Source: Catonia carolina | Taxonomy: Eukaryota; Arthropoda; Insecta; Hemiptera; Achilidae | Length of the DNA stretch: 64,000 nt | Assembly (NCBI GenBank): GCA_035578175.1 | Contig: JAQMRL010000003.1 | Coordinates: 81,231,969-81,295,968 of the forward strand | Direction: 5' to 3' | Part shown: positions 11,001 through 22,500 of the stretch, in pieces | Layout: the number at the start of each line of letters is the position of its first letter | How positions within the stretch are numbered: the stretch's first letter is position 1 | Program-made: the position numbers and the translations under genes | Notes under the pieces: model-generated | Databases searched by the model: none | Seen by the model: only the letters and a program-made list of their open reading frames with translations | Told to the model about the DNA's origin: nothing

Positions 11001-11245
11001 GAAGAATTGGTTTCCTCTTTGTGCGAGTTGTGCGATCGTTTTACAAGAAAACGTCCTCGAAATTGGTGCAAAATAACTGCATGTTACTGACTTCACTCGT
11101 TCCAGTGGTTGGATTGACCGATTTAAAAGAAGTCCCGAAATGGTTTGTCGTCAGATACGTGGAAAAGTAGGGTTAGTTATTGAAGCCCATGATACATCGT
11201 GAAAAGAAAATGTATCACCTACGCTACCAAAATATTACCGAGGGC
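10995..11245 (+). pseudogene. Pogo/Tigger-type transposase, CENP-B HTH fragment
   Basis: The plus-strand translation gives KNWFPLCASC, AIVLQENVLEIGAK, a stop, then LHVTDFTRSSGWIDRFKRS. This order matches the CENP-B-like DNA-binding domain of pogo/Tigger transposases, where a GWLxRFKxRH motif follows a VTDFxAS-type stretch. The catalytic DDE region is not present downstream. In-frame stops mark it as dead. Confidence is moderate because only motif order supports it. Confidence 0.6.
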
Positions 11246-11955
11246 GGTTTTTAGTCCAGACAATCTTCATATTCTTTTAATTTAATGCCAAATAAAACTG
11301 GATTATAAAAATGAAAAAAATTGTATGGTAGCAAAATAAATAACGCATTGTAAGATCAATTTGTTCATTTAAAACGAATTGACACGCGGAACGATCTAAG
11401 TTATCGAGTAACAGAAGCAGCAGAAACTCTTAAGAATACTTCTGCCGTTATGATTCGCATTAGAAAAGAATGGATTCGTCGAGAGAAATTATTCATTGAA
11501 CAAAACTATTTCAAGTGACTCTGCAGGTAATAAGCAACTATTTCAGTCGTCATTGTTTTTTTTTAAATTGGGTTCAAATAGTTGATTACCTGATTTTCAA
11601 TTTCTGAAAAAATTTCATTCTGTGGCAATTTTTTTTAAACAGTTAAGAATTATTTACAAACAGTTTAACAAAGACTTTCAGTAAAGGTTTTAAAGATTTT
11701 CTAATATATTTCTTGAAGAAGACAGCACTCAGCAACGTTGCTTCTGTGTGATCGTTTGGTTGTAAGTGATGACGGATTCTTCTTGGGTCATAGTGATGTA
11801 CAACTTTTCATTATACAGAGAACGACGTAGTTAATTAAGTACTAAAGTTAGCTTTCCCATAATTCAATAAGACTATTTAATTAATAAAAGTAATTTTAGT
11901 TTATTTTTTTATGTTTTTATTAAATTTTTCTTTCTTCCAATGTGCAACTTGGACT
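11246..11955. other. No intact gene; possible HTH fragment
   Basis: At about 11390-11510 a plus frame reads DLSYRVTEAAETLKNTSAV then IRIRKEWI, which resembles the N-terminal helix-turn-helix of insect Tc1/mariner-like transposases. The match is short and nothing follows. The remainder is featureless. Confidence 0.35.
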
Positions 11956-11959
11956 ACAT

Positions 11960-12200
11960 TAAATTAAGTTAACCCAAGTCTCTGTTCCACCTCATGCTAA
12001 ACTGTCGATATGGATTGCCAGGTAAATGTGAAAAACTTAGTTCGCAAATCAATGGTTTAGAGTTGTTCAAAATTTTAATTAAAGGCGTTGATACAATCAT
12101 TTCGTGTATAGTGTCATTAATAAATAGGATTTTTAGGTCCGAATGAAGTGTGTTATTTGACACAAAAACTGGAGCGTACTAGTGTAGGCAAAATAAATAT
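11960..12200 (-). pseudogene. Jockey-type LINE ORF2, C-terminal remnant
   Basis: The minus frame has PVFVSNNTLHSDLKI and, after about 35 residues, HLPGNPYRQFSMRWNRDLG, the standard jockey ORF2 ending (VSN-LH-DL ... LPGNPxRRLKRxWxRDLL). It is 5' truncated. Confidence 0.8.
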
Positions 12201-12204
12201 TTAA

Positions 12205-13475
12205 ATAAAAACCTGTGGTTGGTTGGTTTATTAAATTCAATCTTGATGTAATAAAATGTCAGATATCAGTAACGTGTAATGTAAAATATGGTATGTAATA
12301 CATTACTGCGTTTAGTTAGAAGTGAATGAATGTATTTCGTACGCAGTACGTAGGTAGGTAGTCGGTAGGTTCTTAACCCATTATAGATAGGTAGAGATGC
12401 ATGTAATAGCCTACATAACAAAACGCTATAGGAGAATGTTATATAATTTATTATTAACATGTCAGGTGTCAAATAATCACAAGTGAAAGTGGTGACTACT
12501 AGTAGGCATACAATATGCTACGTCGCCAAACATTTTCCTCCTCCCCGTCACTACCACCTCCTCCGTCTGTAGTTGACTTATCCCACCCGCCCACCACATT
12601 TTCCATCAACATCGCTAAACCCGGTCTTCTCATTTTCATCCCGACAAGTTTCATACCAAACATACCCCCCCTCACACGCAACCAGAATCTATTTATTGGG
12701 GGGTGGACATCATGGACGGACTGCAATGAAAACATTGATCGATAGATACTTGGATGTAGTTATATAAATATGAATTCGTATTTTATATGCTCGTAAATAT
12801 TTATCTTGTATAAATTACGCTGGCCTCACACAGTTAAATTAATCACATCTAAAATATCTTTCATTGATCCACATTAAACTTAAATACATTATCGTGTTTT
12901 AAAGCTTTTTATTCGCCTCGATGTAATTTTTATTTAATTGGAAAAATATCCAGCAAAAGTGAATGATTTAGATACACTAAATCTACCAAACTAAGGTATT
13001 CTTTCTTTCTCGTAACTACTATATGAAGTGTATTATAAGTAAGATTTAACTAATTATTTGATTGTAACACCATACTTTCTTTTAGATTACGATCAATCGA
13101 AATGAAAATAGAGATATTATGGTAGTTCCGTCATACAGAGTGCAGATGAATACACCTATTTCAGGCCAAGTCATTTAACGTGAAAAACAAGCAAAACTCC
13201 TGAAATAGAGAGGCGAATAATATCAGCAGTGTGTGCTTCCGGAATGTGAAGTAAAATCCTAAATAATCAAAAAATTTCTTTGGTAGTAAGAAGAGCAGCG
13301 TGTACTTCCTCTTCTCCCACAGTATACATACTATACAATCCCTTTACTATATCTTCAAGTGACGCGGAGCTGTTTTGATGTTTGCTATGTATTTAGTATT
13401 TTCGAAGGAAATCCATAATCCTGCTTCCTCTTCTTCTTCTTCTTCTTCTTCTTCTTATACATCTTCCTGGTCAAC
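12205..13475. other. No gene seen; pyrimidine-rich patch and (CTT)n
   Basis: A C/T-rich patch at 12530-12700 has mirrored open frames on both strands that look compositional, not coding. A (CTT)n microsatellite lies at about 13430-13456. Confidence 0.5.
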
Positions 13476-13479
13476 TGTT

Positions 13480-13915
13480 TCTAAAAGAGCTGATACATTT
13501 AAATGAGCCCGGATTTCCTAATTCTTGATGTTATCCATGAAACTACACCCCTGAACTCTTCTCCGGAGTCCCATTTCCACCGCCTGGATTTGACGTTCAT
13601 TCTTCTTCCCAAGTACCCAGGTTCACTACGGTACAACAATACTGAAATATCTAAAGTCTTATAAATCTTTTGTAGAACTGGGTATCTTTCCGAACTCTTT
13701 TACACAGTGACCGCGTTATTGTCCCACATATATACTGAAAAGAATTCAGTTTATCGATGATGTCTGCATTTATAGCGTATGTTAAATCATATTCCAGGTA
13801 TGAAAAATGCTGGACCTTCTCTATCAGGCATCTATTGACAACTATTTTTATTCGTACTGGATTTTCCCCCCTAGAAAGCCATCGATTTCTTCTTTGCAGC
13901 GGATTTATCAAAGTT
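13480..13915 (-). pseudogene. Non-LTR retrotransposon RT, post-catalytic remnant
   Basis: The minus frame carries VRIKIVVNRCLIEKVQHFSY then LNSFQYICGTITR and, after a stop, YRSEPGYLGRR. This matches the segment after the FADD motif in LINE RTs of the KIVINNKIIEQV... FQYICGTIRR ... YGSEPW type. The catalytic part is missing and stops interrupt the frame. It belongs to a different LINE family from the full-length element at 45.7-49.1 kb. Confidence 0.7.
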
Positions 13916-14029
13916 ATGCTGCTTTACTACTTGTGCTAATCAATTAAATTGTAAATAAATGCATGTTATAAATTTAAAAGTAATTGTTTTATTTATTAAA
14001 ACCACCTTTAGTGTAAGTACTGCCAAAGC

Positions 14030-14247
14030 AAGTGCAAAGTACAAGTCCGAGTTACGTACCCAATCGAACACTACATGACTCACGCGTTTGTTACGTCAAC
14101 GACACATATCTAAAACTGTACCATAGGTTTAAAGATAAACTTCACAATCATAACAATCCCTTAATATGCAATATGAATTGTGTGGACCTACCAGGAATCG
14201 CACAAAGACGACTGAAACGGCGATGGAGTAGAGACATGATACATTAA
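14030..14247 (+). pseudogene. Jockey-type LINE ORF2, C-terminal remnant
   Basis: An open frame with PSYVPNRTLHDSRVCYVND, KLHNHNNPLICNMN and LPGIAQRRLKRRWSRDMIH before the stop, which are the final 70 or so residues of a jockey ORF2. No RT catalytic region. Confidence 0.85.
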
Positions 14248-14527
14248 CACAACTCAAACATTTTTCGTACACAAAAATATAATTAAATGAACACATATAT
14301 CGTTCTCTGGAGAGGTATCGCTGGGTGGTGTCCTCTTTGAAGCCATTAACGCGGTTGGTTTTTTAATTTTTTTTATGTTAATTTAGTTGTTGACGTTTAT
14401 GCTGGTTGTTCTTCTACAGTTGTAAAGTAAAAAAAGTAATAAAGAAAAAAAATTAAAACCATAAGCATTACAATAGTCTAAATCTATTACTTTTTCTTTG
14501 ATGTAATTTTTTTTCATGATTTAAATA

Positions 14528-14870
14528 AACGGACCCACCGGGTTGGTCTAAAGGTAAAGTAGTCGCCGCGAGTCAGCTGTTTAACAGCTGATTTTCGGAG
14601 ACGAAGGTTCCTGGTTCAAATCCTAGTAAAGCTAGTTACTTTTATACGGATTTGAATACTAGACAGTGGTCACCCGAGTACTTTGATGGTTAGGGTTCAA
14701 TTAACTATACTCTCTTAGGAATGGTCGGCCTGGGTCTGTACAAGACTTCACTTCATTTACACGTCATACATATCATCCTCATCTCATTGAGTCATGGGAC
14801 TGCTTATTGTTCTAAATTGAACAGATTGCAATGCACACACATTAGGAATTAAAAAACAAAATACAGTTGT
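14528..14870 (+). mobile_element. SINE B, near full-length
   Basis: This is the best copy of the second SINE family. It has the A box TTGGTCTAAAGG, AGTCAGCTGTTTAACAGCTG, the B box GGTTCAAATCC, a body with GGAATGGTCGGCCTGGG and CATTGAGTCATGGG, and a 3' end near ACACATTAGGAATTAAAAAA. Confidence 0.9.
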
Positions 14871-14874
14871 TTAT

Positions 14875-16038
14875 TATATTTTTGTTGTTTTTATAAAGTA
14901 CTATTGGGTACTCACTCTTAACGCCATTTAATTTTGAATAATACTTACTTATATAGCTACATACTTTAGGCTGATTTCAAATAGATTAAATTAATGTTAA
15001 AAAAATGGTACTTATATAGAAGTGTGTAATAACCGGTAAAGCGATTACGCAAGCAATTACGATTTAAATGATTTTCCTAATGATGTAATAGAAAGGTGAT
15101 TATTAGTATTACCGGTAACACAATAAATTTACACGAACAGTAGTATTTAAATAGCGGCGTAAATATATGTCATGAACCATTTAAAAGATAATTTTCATAA
15201 TTTAATTAGCGACATTATTAATGTGGTAGTGATAATAATAATTACACAATCACGTTTATTAATAGAAGTAGTAGTAATGGTATCGGTAGTAATAGTAGTT
15301 GTATTGAAAATGAACGTTAGTTAGTAACTCTTCGGTTATAGTAATTGAATTGAGATTGATAGTTTAATCAGTACGTATCAATTACATGTTTTGTGTTTAA
15401 TGTAGACAAGTCAATTATGTGCTTATTACAAATTGGGCGTTGATTCCAGCAATATTTACTGCGTCACACGGATGGGCGCTCTTCTTCACCACCCTTCACG
15501 TTGACCCCCTTCATTCTGAATCACCCACCCACCCACAATAACAACTCCCCCCTCTACTAATTACGTAATGACCAATTGTTCTGTGAAATTTCTATTCGAT
15601 TTGCAGCCACAAACTGTTAATAAATATCTATCGGATCGCCGCACTTAGCTGATTTCAATTCTGCACCTCCTCCCCGCAATATAAACCAATAATAACCGCA
15701 ATAAAACCGTCAGATCTCCAAAAGTGGAAGCAAACATTGAACTCAGTTACCTGTTAAACAAAGCATAATCTATTTGGGTTGTTTAACAATTTTTTAATCG
15801 AATTAAATTTAATTTATTAATATAATCCGTTAAAATGTGTAAACTTGTAATTTAACCATTTATTTAACCGATTTTATTAATTCTAATAATACAAGCATAA
15901 ACTTCCGAATTTTTAAGGACACCGATCAGGTTATTTTAATAGTAAAGTTATCACTATAAAAGTCCTGTACCAATAAAGATCCATAGGATTTTCTTGTTAT
16001 GATACAAAGAATGTAACAAGTATAAAAAAAACGTTTCT
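14875..16038. other. No gene seen; mixed-composition intergenic DNA
   Basis: No coding signal. GC-richer, C-rich patches with repeated CACCC words lie at about 15460-15560 and 15640-15730, set in AT-rich DNA with many ATTA words. This could be conserved non-coding DNA, but nothing in the sequence proves it. Confidence 0.4.
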
Positions 16039-16050
16039 AAGTAACAAAGT

Positions 16051-16648
16051 CTTCACTGACTCTAAAATCTAAACTATTACTATACAAAGTTTATCTCAAA
16101 CCAATATGGACCTATGGACTACAAATTTATGGCACAGCTAAACCGAGCAATCTACAAAAATTACAAGCCTTTCAGTCAAAATGCCTACGTTTAATCACCT
16201 GCGCACCTTTTTATGTCAACAACAAAATTCTACATGACGACCTTAATATTCCGTTCATAAGTGAAGTAGTTAAGTCCAGCTACAGTGTTTTTCACAGAAA
16301 ATTGCATGATCACCCCAACGAATTAATCACCAAACTATCGGATGCATCACTACCAGGAAATCCGCAGCGCAGGTTGAAACGTCAATGGGCCAGAGATCTT
16401 CTATAAAGTGATTTATTTTATTCTTCTTTCTTCTTTTTTTTCTCATGTTGTTATTTATCATTCATGTATCATGAACTTTATTTCATAGAACATATACCAA
16501 TGGGTATCACTGTTCTTTTTCATTTATTTATTTTTATTTTTTTTTTTTTTTTTTATTTTTTTTTTTTTTTTTCCTTGTCATCCTTTGTTTACTGTCATCT
16601 AATTTGCTCGTTGTATCGTAGTATATAGTTGCAAATAAAGTTATTAAA

Positions 16649-16692
<44 letters not shown>
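16051..16692 (+). mobile_element. Young 5'-truncated jockey-type LINE tail with TSD
   Basis: The insertion is bounded by a perfect 12-bp duplication, AAGTAACAAAGT, at 16039-16050 and 16693-16704. From 16053 to 16406 a frame of 117 codons with no initiating Met stays open to its stop. It reads TLKSKLLLYKVYLKPIWTYG, QSKCLRLITCAPFYVNNKIL and GNPQRRLKRQWARDLL, the C-terminus of jockey ORF2. A 3' UTR with long T runs, AATAAAG at about 16633 and a poly(A) of about 40 nt follow. The open frame, long poly(A) and perfect duplication indicate a recent insertion. Confidence 0.95.
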
Positions 16693-16698
<6 letters not shown>

Positions 16699-17050
16699 CA
16701 AAGTACGCAACAACCAACGATTAAGAAAATATTTGGTACATAGGTACTTTATTTACAACTTCAATTTGACACATTTATAGAGAATTGAAATTGAACAAGT
16801 GGAAATATGTGTTGTTTTCTAATTAATTATATTTAGGCTATACATATTGCTAATATGTCCAGTATATTTCATAAGAATATATATAAAAAAATAATTTATT
16901 CTATTTTTAAATAATAGAATAGAATATGTATAAATAAATAATTTAATTGATTTTTTTGAGAGTTAGAGAAATGTATTTAAGATTTCAGACTTTAAATGGA
17001 ATATTATCTTAATTATACTTTTTTTATCATTAATAATTATATTAGCAACG

Positions 17051-18130
17051 TTTTTTGTCATCAGCCTCTCGACTGGTTTAATGCAGTTTTCAAAGCTGTT
17101 CTATCTTGCGCAAGTTGTTTCTTATATATATACATACCTGTAACACCCTACATATTTTGTAATTTGCTTTATATATTCTAATCTTTGCCTCCCCCTACAA
17201 TTTACTCCCTCAATATTACTCTCCATATTGACAGCCCAATACCTGGATGTCTTAAGATATTCCTCACTAGCCTATCCCTTCTTCCGGTAAGATGCTTCCA
17301 TATACTTCTTTCTTCATCCACTCGCCTAAGAACCTCTAAATTACTTATCTTTTCTACCCACCTAATCTTTAACATTTTTCTATAACACCACATTTCAAAA
17401 GCTTCTATCCTTTTCTTTTCTACAGCCCCTATCACCCATGTTTTACTCCCGTATAATGCTACACTTCTAACATAATGTTTTAAGAAATTTTTTCTAATCA
17501 ATAAATTAATGTTTGTAGTCAGTAAGCTATTTTTTTATTTCAAGGCTTTTCTGGCTTGAGCAATTGTACTTTTGATATCACTTGTGCTTCCACCATCCTT
17601 TGTTATTTTACTCCCTAGATAGCAGAATTCCCCAACTTCCTGTATGTTTTCGTTGCCTACTTTTACATTTCCCTTCTCTTCTAAACCACTCTTGCTGCTA
17701 CTCAACACTTTCGTTTTGTTCTTATTAATTTTCATGAAGTAATTCTTTCTCATGATCTCATCCATTCCATTTAAGATATCCTCTAGTTCTTTCTTTGGCT
17801 CGACTAATAGGCCTACTACTATTATCATCGGCGAATCTCAGCATTTTTATTGTTTCTCCTTGAATTTTTATTCCTGCGTCAACTTTTTCCTTCACTTCAT
17901 TTATAGCCTCTTCTATATACAAGTTAATAAAAACATGTTTTTTGGGGTTCAGGAGGTCTGAAAACGTGTAGATACGGTGAAAACTCCATTTCCAAAAATC
18001 GACATGAAAACAATACTTTCCTTCCTATATATTCATATAGGCAAGAGAAAGTAAAAAGTATTGGGAATAGTGGGGGGTAGATAAACCTTGTACATCTTTT
18101 CTTACAGCAGCCTCTTTTCGTACCCCTCAA
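17051..18130 (-). pseudogene. 5'-truncated RTE-like LINE copy, frameshifted, with nested repeat
   Basis: Homologous to the 3' third of the full-length element at 45.7-49.1 kb. On the minus strand it has MLRFADD at about 17833-17853, CYLGSKITKDGGSTSDIKS, EAFEMWCYRKMLKIRWVEK, and the common 3' end. The frame is broken several times. It keeps the usual RT motif FADD, where the intact copy has CADD. A foreign repeat piece interrupts it at about 17933-18060, and LINE sequence resumes at about 18087. At 18130 the LINE sequence passes directly into a jockey-type tail in the same orientation. Confidence 0.9.
17933..18060 (+). repeat. TIR repeat family T, right-end fragment, nested in LINE
   Basis: GGTCTGAAAACGTGTAGAT, AAAAATCGACATGAAAACA and the terminal GCAAGAGAAAGTA match 53240-53357. 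The fragment sits between two halves of one LINE segment. Confidence 0.85.
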
Positions 18131-18672
18131 TTTGCAACTATATACTAAGATACAACGAGCAAATTTGATAAAAGTAAAGAAAGGATAACAAGAAAATGAA
18201 ATGAAAAAAGAACAGTGATACCACTGATATGTGTTCTATGAGATAACATTCATAATGGATGAATGATAAATAACAATATTACAAGAAAAAGAAAATAAAG
18301 AAATTAATCACTTTGTAGAAGATCTCGGGCCCACTGACGTTTTAACCTGCGTTGTGGATTCCCTGGTAGTGACACATCCAATAAATTGGCGATCAATTCG
18401 TTGGGGTGATCATGCAATTTACCGTAAAAAACGCTGTTGCTGAACTTAACTACTTCACTTATAAATGGAATTCAAGGTAATCAAGTAGGATTTTGTTACT
18501 GACATTAGAAGGTGAGCAGGTAATTTCACGTAGACATTTTGATTGAAAGGGTTGTAATTTTTGTGGGTTACTCGGTTTAGCTGTGCCAATATAAAATTAT
18601 AATAGCTGTAGCCCATATTGGTATAAAATAAACTTTGAGTAGCAATAGCTTAGATTTTAGAGAAAGTGAATT
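18131..18672 (-). pseudogene. Jockey-type LINE tail, decayed, fused to the RTE-like copy
   Basis: The same family as 16051-16692, in reverse. It runs from the 3' UTR (TTGCAACTATATACTAAGAT at the left) through GNPQRRLKRQWARDLLQ, IPFISEVVK and LKSKLLLLKVYF. The frame has many stops. The 3' poly(A) is missing and the 3' UTR joins the RTE-like LINE directly. Confidence 0.85.
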
Positions 18673-18674
18673 GT

Positions 18675-20505
18675 ACTTATAATTATACTTCCAATTTTTT
18701 TTTAACAATGAGTAATTATTTTTCTATCAAATATTTTGAACGTAATTATAAACTTTTTAACCAAAAAGGAAAAAAATTGAGGAATACCATTCTTAAATGA
18801 AAATATAATACAGACTCAGTAGTGTGTTTGAAAAAAGAACTGTTTACAAAAATTTGTAAAAGTTTTATTTGAAACTGAAGATGACGATGACCACAGTGAT
18901 GAAGGTGATACCTGATTATATCGATTATGAGATGACGATGATTAATCATAAAAGTAAAAATTAATGTAGCCTAAATAAAATATTCTTCTTACAAAAGTAT
19001 TATTAAAATGTCAATGGTGATTAAACCATCAAGGGAGAAGATTGTGCACAAACTCAGAATAAAAATTTTGAAATTAAATTTAAATATACATTAAAATATC
19101 GTATTGATCAATTACATACAATGAAATTTATTTTGACTAGATATTAATCTAAAATATTTTTTAAATAAGGTACGTATATATTTTTTAAACTGTACGTAAA
19201 AATTATTATTATTTAATGTTACAAATACATATTTTGTAGTAGATAAAAAACAAACAGGAATCTATTAATTTATAATTTTATGTAGCCTATGAAAGAGATA
19301 GACTCTAATTTACAGAAAAGAATGTTGCACATTTTTGGGTAACTCCGGAAAAATTCAGAAAAGTTTTAATCAAAATTTACTATATGGAACATTTTTACGA
19401 TTCTAAAATCTCAAAGAAAAAGATTTAACTAGAAAGACGTCAACTTTGTATTTCTGTGATAACTTCTGTACAATTATTTGGTTGTGAATTTAAACTGTAA
19501 CAAAACTTCTATTCAAAAAGTTATAATAATTATCTGACCTTCCAAAGTTAAAATTTTAACTGATCGCAATTGGGACACAAACTTGCGCGTATGTGACACA
19601 TAAGAAACTAAAGAGCATGAGTACAAATTATCTTAAACACATTTAAAAAGTACTTTTTGACTGGCACATATTTGAATTAAAATTCAATGTTCTGATAAGT
19701 TATATTATAAACCTAACAATTCAATTATATTTAAAAAAATTTAATATAGAAAATTTTATTAAATAATTTAAGATATCAAAGTAATATTAACATTTTAATA
19801 ATATGGTTAAGGTTTTCAAATTTTTTAACAATGAGTAGTCTAATAATAAAATTGTACAAAATTAGGAAAAATAAAAAGACAAGAAATTTAATCTAAGATA
19901 TTAAAGTGCAAATGCTTTGGTTACAATCCTTATTGTTCACGTTTAAATCTTTAATTTCAGTGGAATTTTATACCTTTTATAGAATGCTCTTTAGAGCTGC
20001 TCTATATTATCGGAAGAGAAAAAGAAGTAGAAGAAGAGGTTTACAATCAAAGAGCTTAGTAAAAGAGGACACATATTGCAGCTTATACCCACAAGGCTTG
20101 TGTCCTTTCTAATACATGAGGCGACTCTTTGTTTTATGGCCTAATCAAGGCAGACTACGACCACAATGCATCCCCGTGAACAACAAGGCGTCTTAGCAAA
20201 CATTGATCCCATTTATGTTGTGGAAATTGACGATACACACAAACACACCCACTTGAACACTTAACTAATAAATCACACTTTTGATAATATCTTTGATAGT
20301 CTATTAGAAATAAAGAATCAAAGATAATGGTCTCGATCATGTATTCTTAATTAAAATTAATGAATCCTCAGTTAGGTTAATCCGTGATTAACCTACTGTG
20401 CTTTAAAAAGTACTAAAATATTTACTGCATTGAAACCTGGAAGTTAATAATCGTTAGTTTAGTCATCGAGACCCATATCGTTTTTAAAGACTAGGGTTTC
20501 AATTA
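18675..20505. other. No gene seen; AT-rich
   Basis: Very AT-rich DNA without recognised coding, apart from an unassigned 68-codon plus frame (19906-20112) preceded by TTTAATTTCAG. No family similarity was noticed. Confidence 0.5.
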
Positions 20506-20509
20506 TTCA

Positions 20510-20715
20510 TATAGGTATAATATGCCCAAATTTCTTCTTACTCTTCGTTCGTTGCTCTACAAAGTAGCTCTTCTGAGCTTTTTCCAAACCAAGTTCTCAA
20601 ATTTCGATCCTGCGACACCCTTCTTCTGCCACGTCCTCGTTTTCCATTTATTTTTTTCTGTTAGAATGGATTGTATTAACTAATATTGTGAGTCATTCCC
20701 CATGATATGTCCAAA
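20510..20715 (-). pseudogene. Non-LTR retrotransposon ORF2, extreme C-terminal remnant
   Basis: The minus strand reads, across frameshifts, GHIM, LIQSIL, KRGRGRRR, ENLRTWFGKSSEELL and NEE. This is the ending of LINEs whose ORF2 closes with GKRxxGRRRxSWLxNLRxWFG. No catalytic domain. Confidence 0.65.
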
Positions 20716-20737
20716 ACATTGACTATATAGGCCTATA

Positions 20738-20993
20738 TACGAGGTGTGGCTATTAAATAATGATACTGGCGTTGTAAGAAATTTTATTTTTATTTTATAC
20801 ACAATGACTTATTGTCTGAAGGAGGTGATAGAAGATGACTTCCAGCACTCTTTCCCACAAAGAGAAATTTGCTTGGAGCGTTGTAGAGATAAAGAAGGAG
20901 TGTATATTGAAGGTGACAATAAGTGATTATGTCTAAAACTAAAATTAAACTTTTTACAACGTCAGTCTCGTTATTTAATAGCCACACCTCGTA
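20738..20993. mobile_element. Mariner-derived MITE with TACGAGGTGTGG ends
   Basis: The left end TACGAGGTGTGGCTATTAAA and the right end TTTAATAGCCACACCTCGTA form inverted repeats of at least 20 bp, with TA on both sides. The plus-strand frame ends LERCRDKEGVYIEGDNK, like the C-terminus of mariner transposases. The element is therefore an internal-deletion derivative that kept both ends and the last codons. Confidence 0.9.
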
Positions 20994-21194
20994 TATATGT
21001 ACAAAACTAAACTTGATGAACTGTGAATTAACATCTTGAAACACAAATTTGTTGAAGCTGGAGATGATAACGATGCCTATTATGAGATGGCGATGATTAG
21101 TAGTTGAAGTAGAAAAGAAAAAAAAATTAAATGGTTAAAAAATCGTAGAGGTAAGTCGAGTGTTTTAAAACGTTACAGTCTGTGAGTATCTTTG

Positions 21195-21602
21195 CTGTTG
21201 TCGAGGACGTTAAACGCTAATGGATTTTGATGGTCTTCTAAATTTTGAAAATGTTTTTCGTTATGTTGTTCAATTTCTTCTTTTATGAAGGGCAGGATTA
21301 GGTCATTGTGTAGTATTTCATTGGTTACGTATCATGGGGCTGCAGTGATTAGTCTCAGACATTTTGATTGGACGCTGCAGTATTTCTTTATTTGATGAAC
21401 TAGCTGTACCTCATAGCTCTAACCCATAAGTCCAAACTGGTTTTAGAATTACTTTGTATACGAGTACTTTATTTTTAAGGGAGAGCTGAGATTTACTGCC
21501 TAAGAGCCAGAACAATTGACGAATAAAAACTTGACAAAACAGAGCAATAATCGTGTTAATCATTGTATTATATATCCACCATTTAATGAATTTCTTATTC
21601 AT
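21195..21602 (-). pseudogene. Jockey-type LINE ORF2, C-terminal remnant
   Basis: The minus strand reads RQLFWLLGSKSQLSLKNKVL, VYKVILKPVWTYG, then after frameshift QSKCLRLITAAP, YVTNEILHNDLILPFIKEEI and DHQNPLAFNVLDN. This is the standard post-RT part of jockey ORF2. Stops and shifts make it non-functional. Confidence 0.85.
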
Positions 21603-21604
21603 TT

Positions 21605-22500
21605 TTTAATTTTAATATTAATTAATTAATTAAAAACCTCTACGGACGGTCAATGAACGAGTAAGAACACTTACCAATTGAGTAGTACTTTCGTGGCGTT
21701 ACCAAATCGTCACCTGATCACAACACTTAATAACATCACAACACAATTTATAACATTTATTTTATAGTTACTACTTGAAACACGAGTTCACCTTTACCCT
21801 TGAAACTGAAAAACCTTTACCTTTTACCTTTGTAAACTGTTTACTTTGTAAAATCAGCATGAAAAAATACTTTCTTTCCCCACACATTTATAAAGGGTAA
21901 GAGAAAGTAAAAAGATAATCAATAATCTAAATACACATATATGTTTTACGTTATACAATAGGAATAAAAATCTTCAAACTTAAAACCTAAAACTTCTTAT
22001 TAAATAAAGTCCCATAGTAAAGTATAATAAATGTAAAGATATTTTGCCTTTAATAAAAAAAGTACGGGTTTGACCGGAAGGAGATATAAGAAGTGGCACG
22101 CGTAAGCAACAGGTGAGCGTGGACGTTAGGGCATTCATGCAAAGCACCACCGCACGCAGCACGCGCCAACCGCCACTTCTCGTCATGGTCTTTGACTACC
22201 TGCCTTACTACCTATGAAACTATTGTAGTTATGTTTTCGTTAGTTCTCTCCCCAGAAGCAACACTCGTACCTTTTCAAAATACTAATTAATTCGTTGTAC
22301 TATTCTATATAAGTCGCATATAACTCTTACTTGGTAGGCCTACGATAAAATACAGTGGGCTTCTTAATAAGAAAAGTTAATTTATAAATAACTAACTAAA
22401 CTGATGTTAAACTACTTCTCATTCTAGGAAACCAAGCAATATTATTCTAACCTAATTAAAAAAAGCTACATACATAAACGAAATATTTTCTCATGTAAGG
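21605..22500. other. No gene seen; short family T end
   Basis: A family T right-end fragment lies at about 21848-21915 (CAGCATGAAAAAATACTTTC ... AAGAGAAAGTA). Otherwise no recognised feature. A short GC-rich patch occurs at 22080-22180. Confidence 0.5.

Noticed and set aside
12499..12767. Overlapping 64-78-codon frames on both strands
   Set aside because: Mirrored open frames over a C/T-rich patch are a compositional effect.
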